This document shows positions 13,306-23,760 of a DNA stretch of 64,000 nt, one piece after another. How positions within the stretch are numbered: position 1 is the first letter of the stretch; each line of letters begins with the position of its first letter. The notes under the pieces were generated by a model that made no database searches, had not been told where the DNA came from, and saw nothing but the letters and a program-made list of their open reading frames with translations. A program made the position numbers and the translations under genes. The stretch is taken from positions 1,510,501-1,574,500 of the forward strand of contig NC_060028.1 of assembly GCF_021134715.1 (NCBI RefSeq), given 5' to 3'. The stretch is from Daphnia pulex (Eukaryota > Arthropoda > Branchiopoda > Diplostraca > Daphniidae).

Positions 13306-14320
13306 TGGGCGCCCTGGTTTTCCTAAGGTGACGGCAGTAGCCATCGTAGCATGTCTGCTCCTCAGTTCCCCGTGTCCATGGTACTTTGCTTTTTGTAAGC
13401 TGGGAACCATGGGTCTTGTTGGTGAATTTTTAAATATCTTCTGTAGTTGGTTACGGATAAAATAGCTTCGATTCCTCCTTAGGATACGATATGTCCTAAA
13501 TATCCCACTTCTTCCTTTGAGAAACGATACTTATTGGCAATGCACTATTTTCCAGATTTGCCTTAGGTAGAAGCACAAAATCTTCTCTAAGGGTAAAATA
13601 TGTCTTGAGTGTGCCTGGTCGGAGTTTACACGATAATGAGAGTTTCGCCACACGTTGGGTCAACACTCGAGAATTTTGTAGCTTCACTATCAGTTTCTTT
13701 CATAAGGGATACGTTGAAAAGGGTTAAGATAGAACGCCATTGTAATGTATGTTTTCTTCTTGACTTCAAAAAAGGGGTTTTTGATAGGAGAGGGAAGCAG
13801 ACTTATTATTTAATAGGCTAGATTTGAATTAGTAGCTTTAAGTGCTCAAAAAAGACTAAAAAATTAAGGATGGTTTAGTTAAAAGATTAGTTAAGGGTTG
13901 GGGTGTTGAATCTACATTTATATACTACGAAGATGGAATATTTTTAGAAATTTGATTTGTTATTTAAAAATATTGGTGGATCGAATGATTTGGTCTTCAA
14001 TAACCAGTTTGAATCATTTGGTGAATTTTCAGTACATATGAAAATTACTTCAAAATCAGTTTTGTGGTTGAGCGTTGATTTGAGGACTTGAAATACAGCT
14101 GTCAACATGTTGAATTTTGAATACTCAAGGTATGTTTTAAAATTTTACTGTTTTTGGTGATAAAGTTTGAGTGTATCGTAGATGGTAGTGATGAGTGTGA
14201 TGATATGTAGATAATCTTGAAGATATTGTTGTATCGTATGGCAAGGTCTGGAAGAGATGGTGGAAGGTTCGGGCTGAAAGATGTTGAAGATGTCAGCTTC
14301 GCGCAGGCACGTTCACCAAA

Positions 14321-14637
14321 TGTAACAGGTAGTTACAATGAGTAAATGGACGAACTCAAAGTATGGGAGAACAGCTTGTATTGACGAGACACGGGTCTAG
14401 ATGTTACATACAGTAACAGTGTACATCGTATAGTCTCCCCGGAGTCTCAGGTGGGCTCCGCTTAAGTAGTGGTGGGTTGCTGACGTGGCTGTGCCTTGCG
14501 GGCACAGACTGGAGGTCAGTTTCCAGACGATCCAGATATGTGTTGATCACGTGCATCTGGCGTGCGGGTTGCCAGCTACTACCTATTAAGGAGTGTGTCG
14601 AGGCTGTCGCTAAGTGAACGGTCGAGCAACCGTTACA
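14321..14637 (-). repeat. 5' LTR of the satellite-nested retrotransposon
   Basis: Direct copy of 11463-11779. A TGG-type primer-binding site follows on the minus strand at about 14318-14305. Confidence 0.88.
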
Positions 14638-15076
14638 CACTGATGAAGGAAAAGAAATAGAAATAAGAGTTGATAGAAAATCTTCCAGGAAGTGAAAACA
14701 CAACTTCAATGAATTTGAAATGACGATATAAATTGTTTTACAAGTTTGAACAAATTTCTTGTTACACGATATGTTAATTCGATGTCCAATACACTAGTTA
14801 AAGTCTTTAAAATCAAAGAATCTATTAAGACACTGATGAAGGAAAAGAAATAGAAATAAGAGTTGATAGAAAATCTTCCAGGAAGTGAAAACACAACTTC
14901 AATGAATTTGAAATGACGATATAAATTGTTTTACAAGTTTGAACAAATTTCTTGTTACACGATATGTTAATTCGATGTCCAATACACTATTTAAAGTCTT
15001 TAAAATCAATGAATCTATTAAGACACTGATGAAGGAAAAGAAATAGAAATAAGAGTTGATAGAAAATCTTCCAGGA
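14638..15076. repeat. 193-bp satellite, continuation after the insertion
   Basis: The monomer interrupted at 11462 continues here, followed by about two more monomers. The array then stops abruptly at about 15076. Confidence 0.9.
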
Positions 15077-15084
15077 TGAGTTTT

Positions 15085-15720
15085 CACTTATAATTATTGT
15101 AAAACAGAGTATTCTACACTGATTCAACACGAAAAATACCATTACATGTGATAGGAAAGGTCTCCACCACGATTTGGAAATATTTCAGGCTATATGTTTT
15201 GTATTCACTAATCCAAAAGATTTCTTTCTTACAAGATGTTTTACTCGATGTCCAATACACCATTTTAAGTTCATTGAAGAAATGAATTCCAAAGGAATTC
15301 ATGTAGGAATAGAAATAGAAACTAGAGAAGATAGAAATACGTCAGTAGGTCACACCATTTTTGAATATGAATTTGCTAGTTTGATGGTTTTACTAATCCA
15401 AAAGATTTCTTTCTTTCAGGATGTGTTAATCGATGTCCAATACACCATTTTAAGTTCAATGAAGCAATGAATTCCAAAGGAATTCATGTAGGAATAGAAA
15501 AAGAAACCAGGGAAGATAGAAATAAGTTCAGTAGATGGGTCACACCATTTTTGCTGAATATGAATTTGCTATTTTGATAGTTTCACTAATACAAAAGATT
15601 TCTTTCTTACAGGATGTGTTAATCGATGTCTAATACACCATTTTAAGTTCATTGAAGCAATGAATTCCAAGGGAATTCTTGTTGGAATAGAAAAAGAAAC
15701 TAGGGAAGAAAATTCAAAAA
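15085..15720. repeat. Diverged satellite copies
   Basis: Three degraded units share words such as cgatgtccaatacac (near 15248, 15432 and, with a change, 15625) with the young satellite. The segment 15108-15180 also matches the unit of the second array, so the two families are joined here. Confidence 0.75.
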
Positions 15721-15728
15721 TTTCGGAG

Positions 15729-15771
15729 TTCCCTCATAAACGCCGTATTTAACACGGCGAATATGAGGGAA
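15729..15771. repeat. Short perfect hairpin
   Basis: The stem pairs ttccctcata with tatgagggaa and an inner cgccgt with acggcg, with a small loop. Function unknown. Confidence 0.5.
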
Positions 15772-15989
15772 AACGGGGTGTACTTAATAAAGTGAAGGAT
15801 ACAGTAGCGCCATGGAAGTTAATCCTACGACAATTTTGTGTGTGTAAATAATGTAGATCATCATTAGATCTACTCAGGAAAAAAAGAAAACAAATCTAGC
15901 CAAAGCCATTTGGTGAGTATTTGCACTTTTTCTAAAACCCGCAGTGCCATAAAAATGCACTGAAGAAAGGGGGTGTACCTAATAGCTTG

Positions 15990-17650
15990 GTGAGTACTGT
16001 AAGTGATAGAAAAGGCATCCAGCACGATTTGAAAAATTTTGAGGGTAAACTTTCGAGCAGTTTTTTTTGTTTTTTGTTTTTCTTCAACGCCAATTAAACC
16101 TATGAATTATAAAGAGTTATATTGTGTTTTTTTTTAGAATAAGGTATTCACACCGATTCAGAACGATAATTACCTTTATAAGTGATAGGAAAGATATCCA
16201 GCACGATTTGAAAAATTTTGAGCAGTTTTTTTTTTCCTCAACGCCGATTTAACCTATAACTTATAAAGAGTTATGTTGTGGTTTTATTTTAGAATAATGT
16301 ATTCCACACCGATTCTGGTCGATAAATCTTTTTATAATTGATAGGAAAGGTATCTAGCACGATTTGAAAAATTTGTAGAGTAAACTTTTGATTATTTTTT
16401 TTGGTTTTTCTTCTACGCCAATGTAACCTATGATTAATAAAAGAGTTTTCTTGTGGTTTTATTTTAGTATAAGAGTATTTTACACCGATTCAGAACTATA
16501 ATTACCTTATAAGTGATAAGAAAGGTATCCAGCTTGATTTGAAAGATTTTGAGGGTAATTTTTTGAGCAGTTTTTGGGGTTTTTCTTCAACGCCAATGCA
16601 ACCTATGACTTATAAAGAGTTATCTTGTGGATTTATTTTAGAATACGGTATTCCAAACCGATTCCGAACGATAATTACCTTTATAATAGATAGGAAAGGT
16701 ATTCAGCACGATTCGAAATATTTTAAAGGTAAATTTTTTAGCAATTTTTTTAGTTTTTCTTAAACGCCAATGCAACCTATGGCTTATAAAGAGTTATCTT
16801 GTGGTTTTATGGTAGAATAGGGTATTTTACACCATTCAGAGTGATAATTACCTTTATAAGTGATAGGAAAGATATCCAGCACGATTTCAAAAATTTTGAG
16901 GCTAAACTTTTGAGGAGTGTTTTGGGTTTTTCTTCAACGCCAATGCAACCTTTGGCTTATAAAGAGTTATCTTGTGGTTTTATTGTAGACTTGGGTATTC
17001 CAGACCGATTCAGAACGATAATTACATTTTTAAGTGATAGGAAAGGTATCCAGCACGATTTTAAAAATGTTGAGGGTAAATTTTTTAGCAGTTTTATTGT
17101 TTTTCTTCAACGCCATGGAACCTAAAACTTATAAAGAGTTATCTTGTGGTTTTATGGTAGACTAGGGTATTCCACACCGATTCAGAACGATAATTATCTT
17201 TATAAGTGATAGAAAAGGTATCCAACACGATTTGAAATATTTTGAGGGTAAATTTTTTAGCAATTTTTTTAGTTTTTCTTCAACGCCAATGCAACCTATG
17301 GCTTATAAAGAGTTATCTTGTGGTTTTACTGTATACTAGGGTATTCCACACCGATTCAGAACGATAATTACCTTTATAAGTGATAGGAAAGATATCCAGC
17401 ACGATTTAAAAATTTTTAGCAGTTTTTTTTTTTTTTGTTTTTCCTCAACGCCAATGCAACCTATAACTTATAAAGAGTTATGTTGTGGTTTTATTTTAGA
17501 ATAGGGTATTCCACACCGATTCAGATCGATAAATTCTTTTATAAATTATAGGGAAGGTATCCAGCACGATTTGAAAAATTTTGATGGTAATTTTTTTAGC
17601 AGTTTTTTTTGTTTTTCTTCAACGCCAATGCAACCTATGACTATTGGACA
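15990..17650. repeat. Second tandem array, ~175-bp unit, about ten copies
   Basis: Units carry gataggaaaggtatccagc, cacgatttgaaaaattttga, caacgccaatgcaacctatg and cttataaagagttatcttg in that order. They recur near 16020, 16199, 16357, 16530, 16702, 16876, 17051, 17226, 17396 and 17559. Copies are clearly diverged, so the array is older than the 193-bp satellite. No coding potential is apparent. Confidence 0.85.
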
Positions 17651-18289
17651 TCGATTTACACATCCTGCAATAAAGAAATGGTCATAACAAGTAAAATAAT
17701 CATTATAGCAACTTCAAAGTCATAAAAGTGTTGTTTCCCAGTTCCTTAAAGATTTTCTATGAACCGTTTTTCTAAAACTATTTTTTGTGCCCTCATAAGC
17801 GCGCGTTTTCTCTGTTTAACCGAGAAAAAGGCGCACGGGGTGGAAATGGGGGGGGGGAGAAAGGGAACGGGCCAAAAACGGGCTAAAAATAAAAACTGTT
17901 TTCAATTTACAATTGACTACATTAAATATGACGCGAAAAATCTTAAAATGGAGACTTTTGTTCAGCTTAAGAAGCTCTTCATTTAAGGGTTTTCTGCGTC
18001 TTCTTACCTTAACCCATTCTGTAGTTATCCCCCTTCAAAGTACCCTAATTTGCATGTAGTTCTACGGAGCGTTCCAAAACTTGGGCCCGATTGAAAACCT
18101 ACCCTTCCTTTGATAGGAAAAATCTAAAAAAAATCAGCTTAATGCTACCCATAATGGCTACGGCCAAAAACAAATTCGTCGCAATCCGATCAAAATTGGA
18201 TTTTTGGGAACGCCTTTTTCCATAAGGTTCTCTCGTGCGTTCCCAAACTTTCCTTAGGTGTACAAACCATAGGGAAGATAGAAACTCTT
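17651..18289. other. Spacer with a decayed transposon end
   Basis: A satellite-like motif in reverse orientation lies at 17640-17665. The segment 18060-18265, read on the minus strand, resembles one arm of the foldback at 20561-21552 (shared words include gcgttcccaaa and gtagccat). No gene is seen. Confidence 0.45.
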
Positions 18290-18570
18290 CCCAGGAGCTG
18301 AGAAACACAACTGCAATGAGTTTGAAATTGCAACTTTTATTGTTTCACTAATACAAAACGTTTATTCCTTACAGGATATGTTAATCGATGTTCAATATAC
18401 CCCATTTCATGTCCTGTGAAGCAACGATTCCATAACAGAATTCATGAAGGAATAGAAATAGAACCAAGGGTTGATAGAAACTCCTTCAGGTGCCAAAAGA
18501 CACCACTTCCATAAATTTGAAGGTGCTTTATTGATTGTTTCACTATTACAAAACATTTATTTCTTACAAG
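18290..18570. repeat. Diverged satellite copies, second patch
   Basis: Words such as ttaatcgatgttcaatatac and gaatagaaatagaacc match the 193-bp family at low identity. Confidence 0.6.
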
Positions 18571-18660
18571 ATTTTTGAAAAAAAAGTTATTAATGAGTCT
18601 ACCGTATCCCGGAATTTTTATATCTAGACGATTCCGTTTAACATAAACAAGAGAATTCAG

Positions 18661-19380
18661 TAGGGGAGAGGGGGGCTAGTTGTCAGGTGCACTTTTTCTG
18701 AATTTTTTTGAATTTTTTGATTACACTACTGGTAAAATGAATGAATGAATCAGATTCAGATTTCAATTCTCTTTGAATTGATCGTATTTGTTAACAATGT
18801 TCATTTACACGAAATTGTGAAATTGAGAAAAACTGCAAAAAAAAAGTCTGCCAACTTGCCCCACCTACGGGGTAAGTTGGCTGCTGACGATTCTGCATTG
18901 CTCCAAAATTTTTAGGTCGTTTTTTGAAAACTTGCAACTCAGCATCTGGTGAGAAATCTGTATGACAACATGCCCCTCAGAAATTCTGACAACTAACCCC
19001 ACAGGGTGCTTTTCGAACAAATAAATTGATAACTAAATAACTTTTTAATGTACGGTAGAAATGTCGGGTTTCTTTTAAAAATAAGACAAACATTAATTCT
19101 TATTTGCTAATGGGTTTTCTGACACTCTTAGAGTTTTATACTATGAGAAAAATAAAAAGTGCTGATTGCTGAGAGGCCCAAAAAAACTTTTTGCCATTTT
19201 TTTTTTCTTTTTGTTATAACTCCTGTTGAAGAAGTCGTATACTTTTGAAATTTTGTATGAGCAATCTGAGTGTTGTCTTTCATATTTGGTGTAAAAGGCT
19301 TGATTTGTTTTGGTCTGTAAGGGGTCTAACTAGCAAAACGCCAACTTACCGCACCTGCCAACTAGCCCCCCTCTCCCCCT
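18661..19380. mobile_element. TA-flanked terminal-inverted-repeat element
   Basis: The ends are GGGGAGAGGGGGGCTAGTTG and its near-exact complement at 19350-19378, each next to TA. It is 720 bp without a transposase, and has an internal palindrome near 18850-18885. This fits a non-autonomous Tc1/mariner-like element. Confidence 0.65.
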
Positions 19381-19729
19381 AAAATCGTAAATAATAAACG
19401 CCTAGCAAATATGTAAAAACAAATTTAAATACTATTTATTATAAATGTGGGTATGCTTTGCTTATTTGCTTCCAAGGTAGGACAAATGTTCTTTACAACC
19501 GCTAGATGCAGCTTCATGTAAGTTACCCAAAATATTCGTGTTTGAATTTCAACGAAAGATTTCATGAGGCAACGGTTGGTAGCCACGGTATAGTCGTGTT
19601 TCTTAGTCCCGCCCATTTTTATGCCCTGAAGTATATACGAAAGAAGAAAGTAAGAGTTTGAGTATTCCCTGTCCTAGCCGCTCTTGGTGCCAGTTCCCTG
19701 CTGACTGGCGCACGGGTAGAAACGCAGTT
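19381..19729. other. Upstream region of collagen-like gene A
   Basis: No gene. It presumably includes the promoter and 5' UTR of the gene starting at 19730. Confidence 0.4.
19632..19637 (+). promoter_or_regulatory. Possible TATA box of collagen-like gene A
   Basis: TATATA lies about 95 bp before the start codon. The transcription start is not determined. Confidence 0.3.
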
Positions 19730-22700
19730 ATGAAATTCACGGTGAATTAATTATCAATATACATTTTCAGAATTGTTGAAAAATTGTTTGTTGCCGATGT
19801 TTTCCATCAACACAGGCACTGGTTTCGCCTTCCGGACTACTGGCGATCTTTGTGGTCACCTCCGCCTACCCGAGACCGTTCCAAAACGGACAAGAGAAGA
19901 GACTGCTGTTAAACAACAAGACAGACGAGGACAATTTCGGTTGGTACGCTCCCATCGCAATGATACTCGCCCCGTTACCGACTAAAAGCAGAGCAGTCGG
20001 TAACATTCAGCACCAGCAGATTGATTTACTTCTGCATTACGGGCCAGCATCTGGATGGCATCGCTCTCAGCCCCGCTGGTCGTCGTCGAATTCGCGGAAT
20101 TATTACACGGATCATTACGGTAAAACGCGAAACATTCCAGCTAAATAGTCGATAGAGTTGAGTTATTCAGCTGAAAGTATATATATAAAGGGAATCGACG
20201 GTTTTCATCCGCTCTTTCCGGTCGACCTTACCACGACGATTCTCACGAGTACCAATGGTCGCGAATGATGTGGTCGTTAATGAAGACGGGAGCCGTTTAC
20301 TTGCCAAAAAAAGCCGTCAGCAATTTAAATGCAGTTTCCAATTCAATAAACGGGCGACCGATTGCGTCAGGTTTTTATACAATCAAACGATTGCCGCTAT
20401 ATAAGATATAACTTTTATTATTCATTGTGGATTTTTTTTAACACGTTTACAGGTGGCATAGCTCAATCGAGAACGCCCCAAACTGTGGATAAGAATAAGA
20501 AACAAAGCCCTATTATTCCTTGGTTGATCAATCTAGCAGGGCCACCGGGAGTGCCAGGTACAGTACCTACCAGAAGTTTGGAAACGCGCGAGAGGAGCGG
20601 AGAGAAGCTTATGTAAAAAGCCGATTTTCGCCGCGTTCCCAAAAAATCGGGTTTTTGACGGAGGGTGTTGAAATTTTTTTTGGAAGTAGCCATAATAGTT
20701 GGCTACTTCCTGAATTTTTTTCGGATTTTTATATCTAAGGGGAGGGCATCTACAAATGGATGTAAAAGTTTGGAAACACGCTGTAGAAGCGTATTAAAAA
20801 GTGGCTACTTTGCCGCTCTTTAATTAGGGAAAAAATAACACTACAAAGACGCCAAAAAAAGAAAAATGAAGAGCTTCGTTAGTTCTATGACAAGTGTCAT
20901 TTTCAAATTTTTTGAGTTTCATTTAATATAATGAATTTCAAATTGAAAATGAGATTTGTCATTTTAGCCCATTTCTCCCCTTCTATCCCACCCCGCGGTG
21001 TTGTCGCGATTTCTCCTTTGTTTCATTTTCGTAGGAAGGGTAAATATCGCCTACTAGAGCAAAGGCGAAAATTTCCCACCTCCGAAAATGAAACAAAGGA
21101 GAAATCGCGACAACACCGCGGGGTGGGATAGAAGGGGAGAAATGGGCTAAAATGACAAATCTCATTTTCAATTTGAAATTCATTATATTAAATGAAACTC
21201 AAAAAATTTGAAAATGACACTTGTCATAGAACTAACGAAGCTCTTCATTTTTCTTTTTTTGGCGTCTTTGTAGTGTTATTTTTTCCCTAATTAAAGAGCG
21301 GCAAAGTAGCCATTTTTTAATACGCTTCTACAGCGTGTTTCCAAACTTTTACATCCATTTGTAGATGCCCTCCCCTTAGATATAAAAATCTGAAAAAAAT
21401 TCAGGAAGTAGCCAACTATTATGGCTACTTCCAAAAAAAATTTCAACACCCTCCGTCAAAAACCCGATTTTTGGGAACGCGGCGAAAATCGGCTTTTTAC
21501 ATAAGCTTCTCTCCGCTTCTCTCGCGCGTTTCCAAACTTCTGGTAGGTACTGTATAACAAAAATGATTGAATAATAAAGACCAAATATAAAAATGAATAT
21601 ATTGTTCGATGTTAACGCTTCAAGGTACTGATGGGCTTGACGGAGTCGACGGGAGAGACGGAAAAGACGGAAAAGACGGAACAGCTGGTCCGGCTGGTCC
21701 ACCGGGAACTAAAGGAGATCCCGGTTAGTTATGTCGACATAACGAATTCGTGAGTGAATTCAACACTAAAATGTAGCATTGCCAAAAAAAAATTAAAGGT
21801 ATACCAGGAAAAGATGGGCGTGATGGATTTACTGGGCAACCAGGAGGAATCGGCCCCATTGGTCCACCGGGACAACAAGGAATTCAAGGATTGCATGGGC
21901 CGCTAGGACCACCAGGAGTACCAGGTAATCGGTGATTAAGATTTTTATGACAGATTTCTTTTTTCCGCTTGCACCATTAACAATTTCAACTAGGGGAAAA
22001 GGGTGAAGACGGCAAGGACGGACGAGACGGGTCTGACGGTACTGATGGAAAGGATGGCACAAATGGAGGCCCTGGTCCCGCGGGTAAATTAAAAAATTCG
22101 ATAAACCAAAATGACAAAATTCAAATTATTTTTGAAAAAGGTCCGCCTGGAACCGCTGGACAGGACGGAAAAGATGGACAGGATGGACAACCAGGAGTTG
22201 CAGGACCTATAGGTATAATAACTCTCTAATTTTACAGACCATATATTGACCATAACAAATTGAGGGAAACGTTTTATCCTATTTTTAAAAGGACCTGCTG
22301 GGCAGGACGGAAAGGACGGAAAAGACGGCGAAGACGGCCAAAATGGCAAAGATGGCCAACCAGGATTACCTGGGCCACCTGGTAACCATTTACTAGCTGA
22401 AAACACTAAAAATTTATTATTTTGAGTCATAACATAAATAATCTTTATATGGCGTGCAGGTACTCCAGGAAAGGACGGTAAAGATGGCACTTCTGGAACT
22501 GCTGGGCAATCTGGAAAGTATGGACAAGACGGACAAGACGGGCAAACTGGTTCTCAAGGCGCTGTCGGCCCAGGAGGCACTCCTGGCACTGGTGGCACTC
22601 CAGGTCAAGATGGATCAGGTATAATATTCCATTGAAATTATTTTGAATGAAACGGGAAATCGGGTTTATTTATTTTACATCATATTAGGAGGCATTCCTG

Positions 22701-22968
22701 GTCTTCCGGGCACGGCTGGAACCAGTGGAATTCCAGGTTTCCCTGGAATACCTGGATTGCAAGGAGAACCGGGTGATCCAGGCGCCGCTGGCCCGGCTGG
22801 GCCAGCTGGAGCGGCAGGAGCAGCTGGAACTGCAGGTTAGCGACGATTTTAAGGTTTTAGGTAACATTCAACTGAACTGAAATTTTTTATTCGAAACTCA
22901 CAGGTACAGGTGGGGCACCTGGCAGTCCAGGATCACCGGGAGCCCCTGGAGCTGCAGGACGTCGTTGA
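19730..22968 (+). CDS. Secreted collagen-like protein A (422 aa)
   Basis: Eleven exons: 19730-19741, 19816-20119, 20453-20557, 21625-21723, 21799-21924, 21994-22083, 22141-22212, 22292-22381, 22460-22618, 22689-22835, 22904-22968. All joins keep frame. Exons 1 and 2 give a signal peptide ([18 protein letters not shown], ending near SAYPRP). A non-collagenous region follows containing [11 protein letters not shown]. Exon 3 ends in [14 protein letters not shown], and eight Gly-X-Y exons follow. The early triplets are rich in KDG, QDG and RDG; the late ones in GTP, GAA and GSP. The C-terminus is AAGRR. Exons begin by completing a G-initial codon and most are multiples of 9 bp. Likely an extracellular or cuticular structural trimer; the exact role is unknown. 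AATAAA overlaps the stop codon region (22968-22977). Intron 3 carries a foldback element. Confidence 0.88.
20561..21552. mobile_element. 992-bp foldback element inside collagen A intron 3
   Basis: The ends are CAGTACCTACCAGAAG and its complement, each next to TA (20559-20560 and 21553-21554). The arms are about 470 bp around a ~46-bp spacer near 21034-21079. TA targets and CAGT termini are typical of Tc1/mariner-type elements. The element begins three bases into the intron, so the donor reads GTACAG. Removing it with one TA leaves a 73-nt intron with donor GTATAA, the normal size here. Open frames inside mirror each other and are not genes. Confidence 0.85.
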
Positions 22969-23760
22969 ATAAATAAATGTTTTAATCCTTGTTTCATTGT
23001 TGGTTTTTGTATAAGCAGAGACGATGACTGGAAATATTACTCAACTTATATTTATCTGAATAAAAAACTCTGTTGAAACTATTTCAAATGAACAGCACGA
23101 TAACAGTGACATATACACCTGCGTATAAAAATGAAACATTCGATGAATAACACTTTGTGGGTTCTTATAAGCAAGGTTAGCGTTAACAATAATCAAATTT
23201 CGAGGATATAAAAGGATATTGGTACAAATAACTCGTGTCATTCTACGACTTTATTTGATATTCTACAATAAATCAATAACGCTTAGTCATCCTGACAAAC
23301 CTTACACGCGTCTAATTTTTGCCCAGTCAGGAATCAGCAGAAACATTTCAAACTTTATTAACCTGTAAAGTTGACATATATAATTTCTTAGAAATTTATT
23401 TGTGTGCCAAAATTGTCATTTTTAACGGACAAATAAATTCTTATCTATCAAAACTAAAGAAAAAAGGAGATTCATTGGTCGTCTGTTTTTTTTTTGCAAC
23501 AAAATTATAAATAGCTTTATAGCTATATACCCCGCGAATGTTGGGCGACGCAACGGTGGAAGATGGTTCGGATGTTTTTCGAAATGTCCCGCCTACAGAC
23601 AAAACAAGAGTCCCGCCCTATTCTCTTGCTGCGGCTTCTCCCAGCTGAGATAAGAAAAAAGCAATTCAAATTCAGCATTCGGGCAGTCGACCGACCATCC
23701 ACTCGGTTGGGTTTTCTTTTCGGTTTTAAAGTGTGTTCCGATCAGATCCACCAGTTAGCC
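22969..23760. other. Spacer between collagen-like genes A and B
   Basis: 3' flank of A and promoter region of B. No gene is recognised. Confidence 0.4.
23506..23514 (+). promoter_or_regulatory. Possible TATA box of collagen-like gene B
   Basis: TATAAATAG lies about 250 bp before the start codon. A 90-codon frame at 23563 would lie in the leader if this box is used, so the true start may be further downstream. Confidence 0.3.

Larger units (their letters stand above)
11463..14637 (-). mobile_element. Non-autonomous LTR retrotransposon inserted in the satellite
   Basis: Two 317-bp direct repeats (11463-11779 and 14321-14637) differ by one base that I can see (near 11601 versus 14460). The ends are TGTAAC and GTTACA. 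The target duplication is CACT (11459-11462 and 14638-14641), and the satellite monomer resumes exactly after it. Orientation is minus: reading that strand, the right LTR is followed by TTTGGTGAACGTGCC, a TGG-type primer-binding site. The purine tract AAGGGAGGAA lies directly before the left LTR. The 2.5-kb interior has no gag or pol; the longest frame is 106 codons (12193-11873) and is not recognisable. It fits a LARD-like passenger of a Gypsy-type family (inference). Confidence 0.88.

Noticed and set aside
20931-21183. Two overlapping 66-codon frames with the same protein on opposite strands
   Set aside because: They are mirror images produced by the foldback palindrome.
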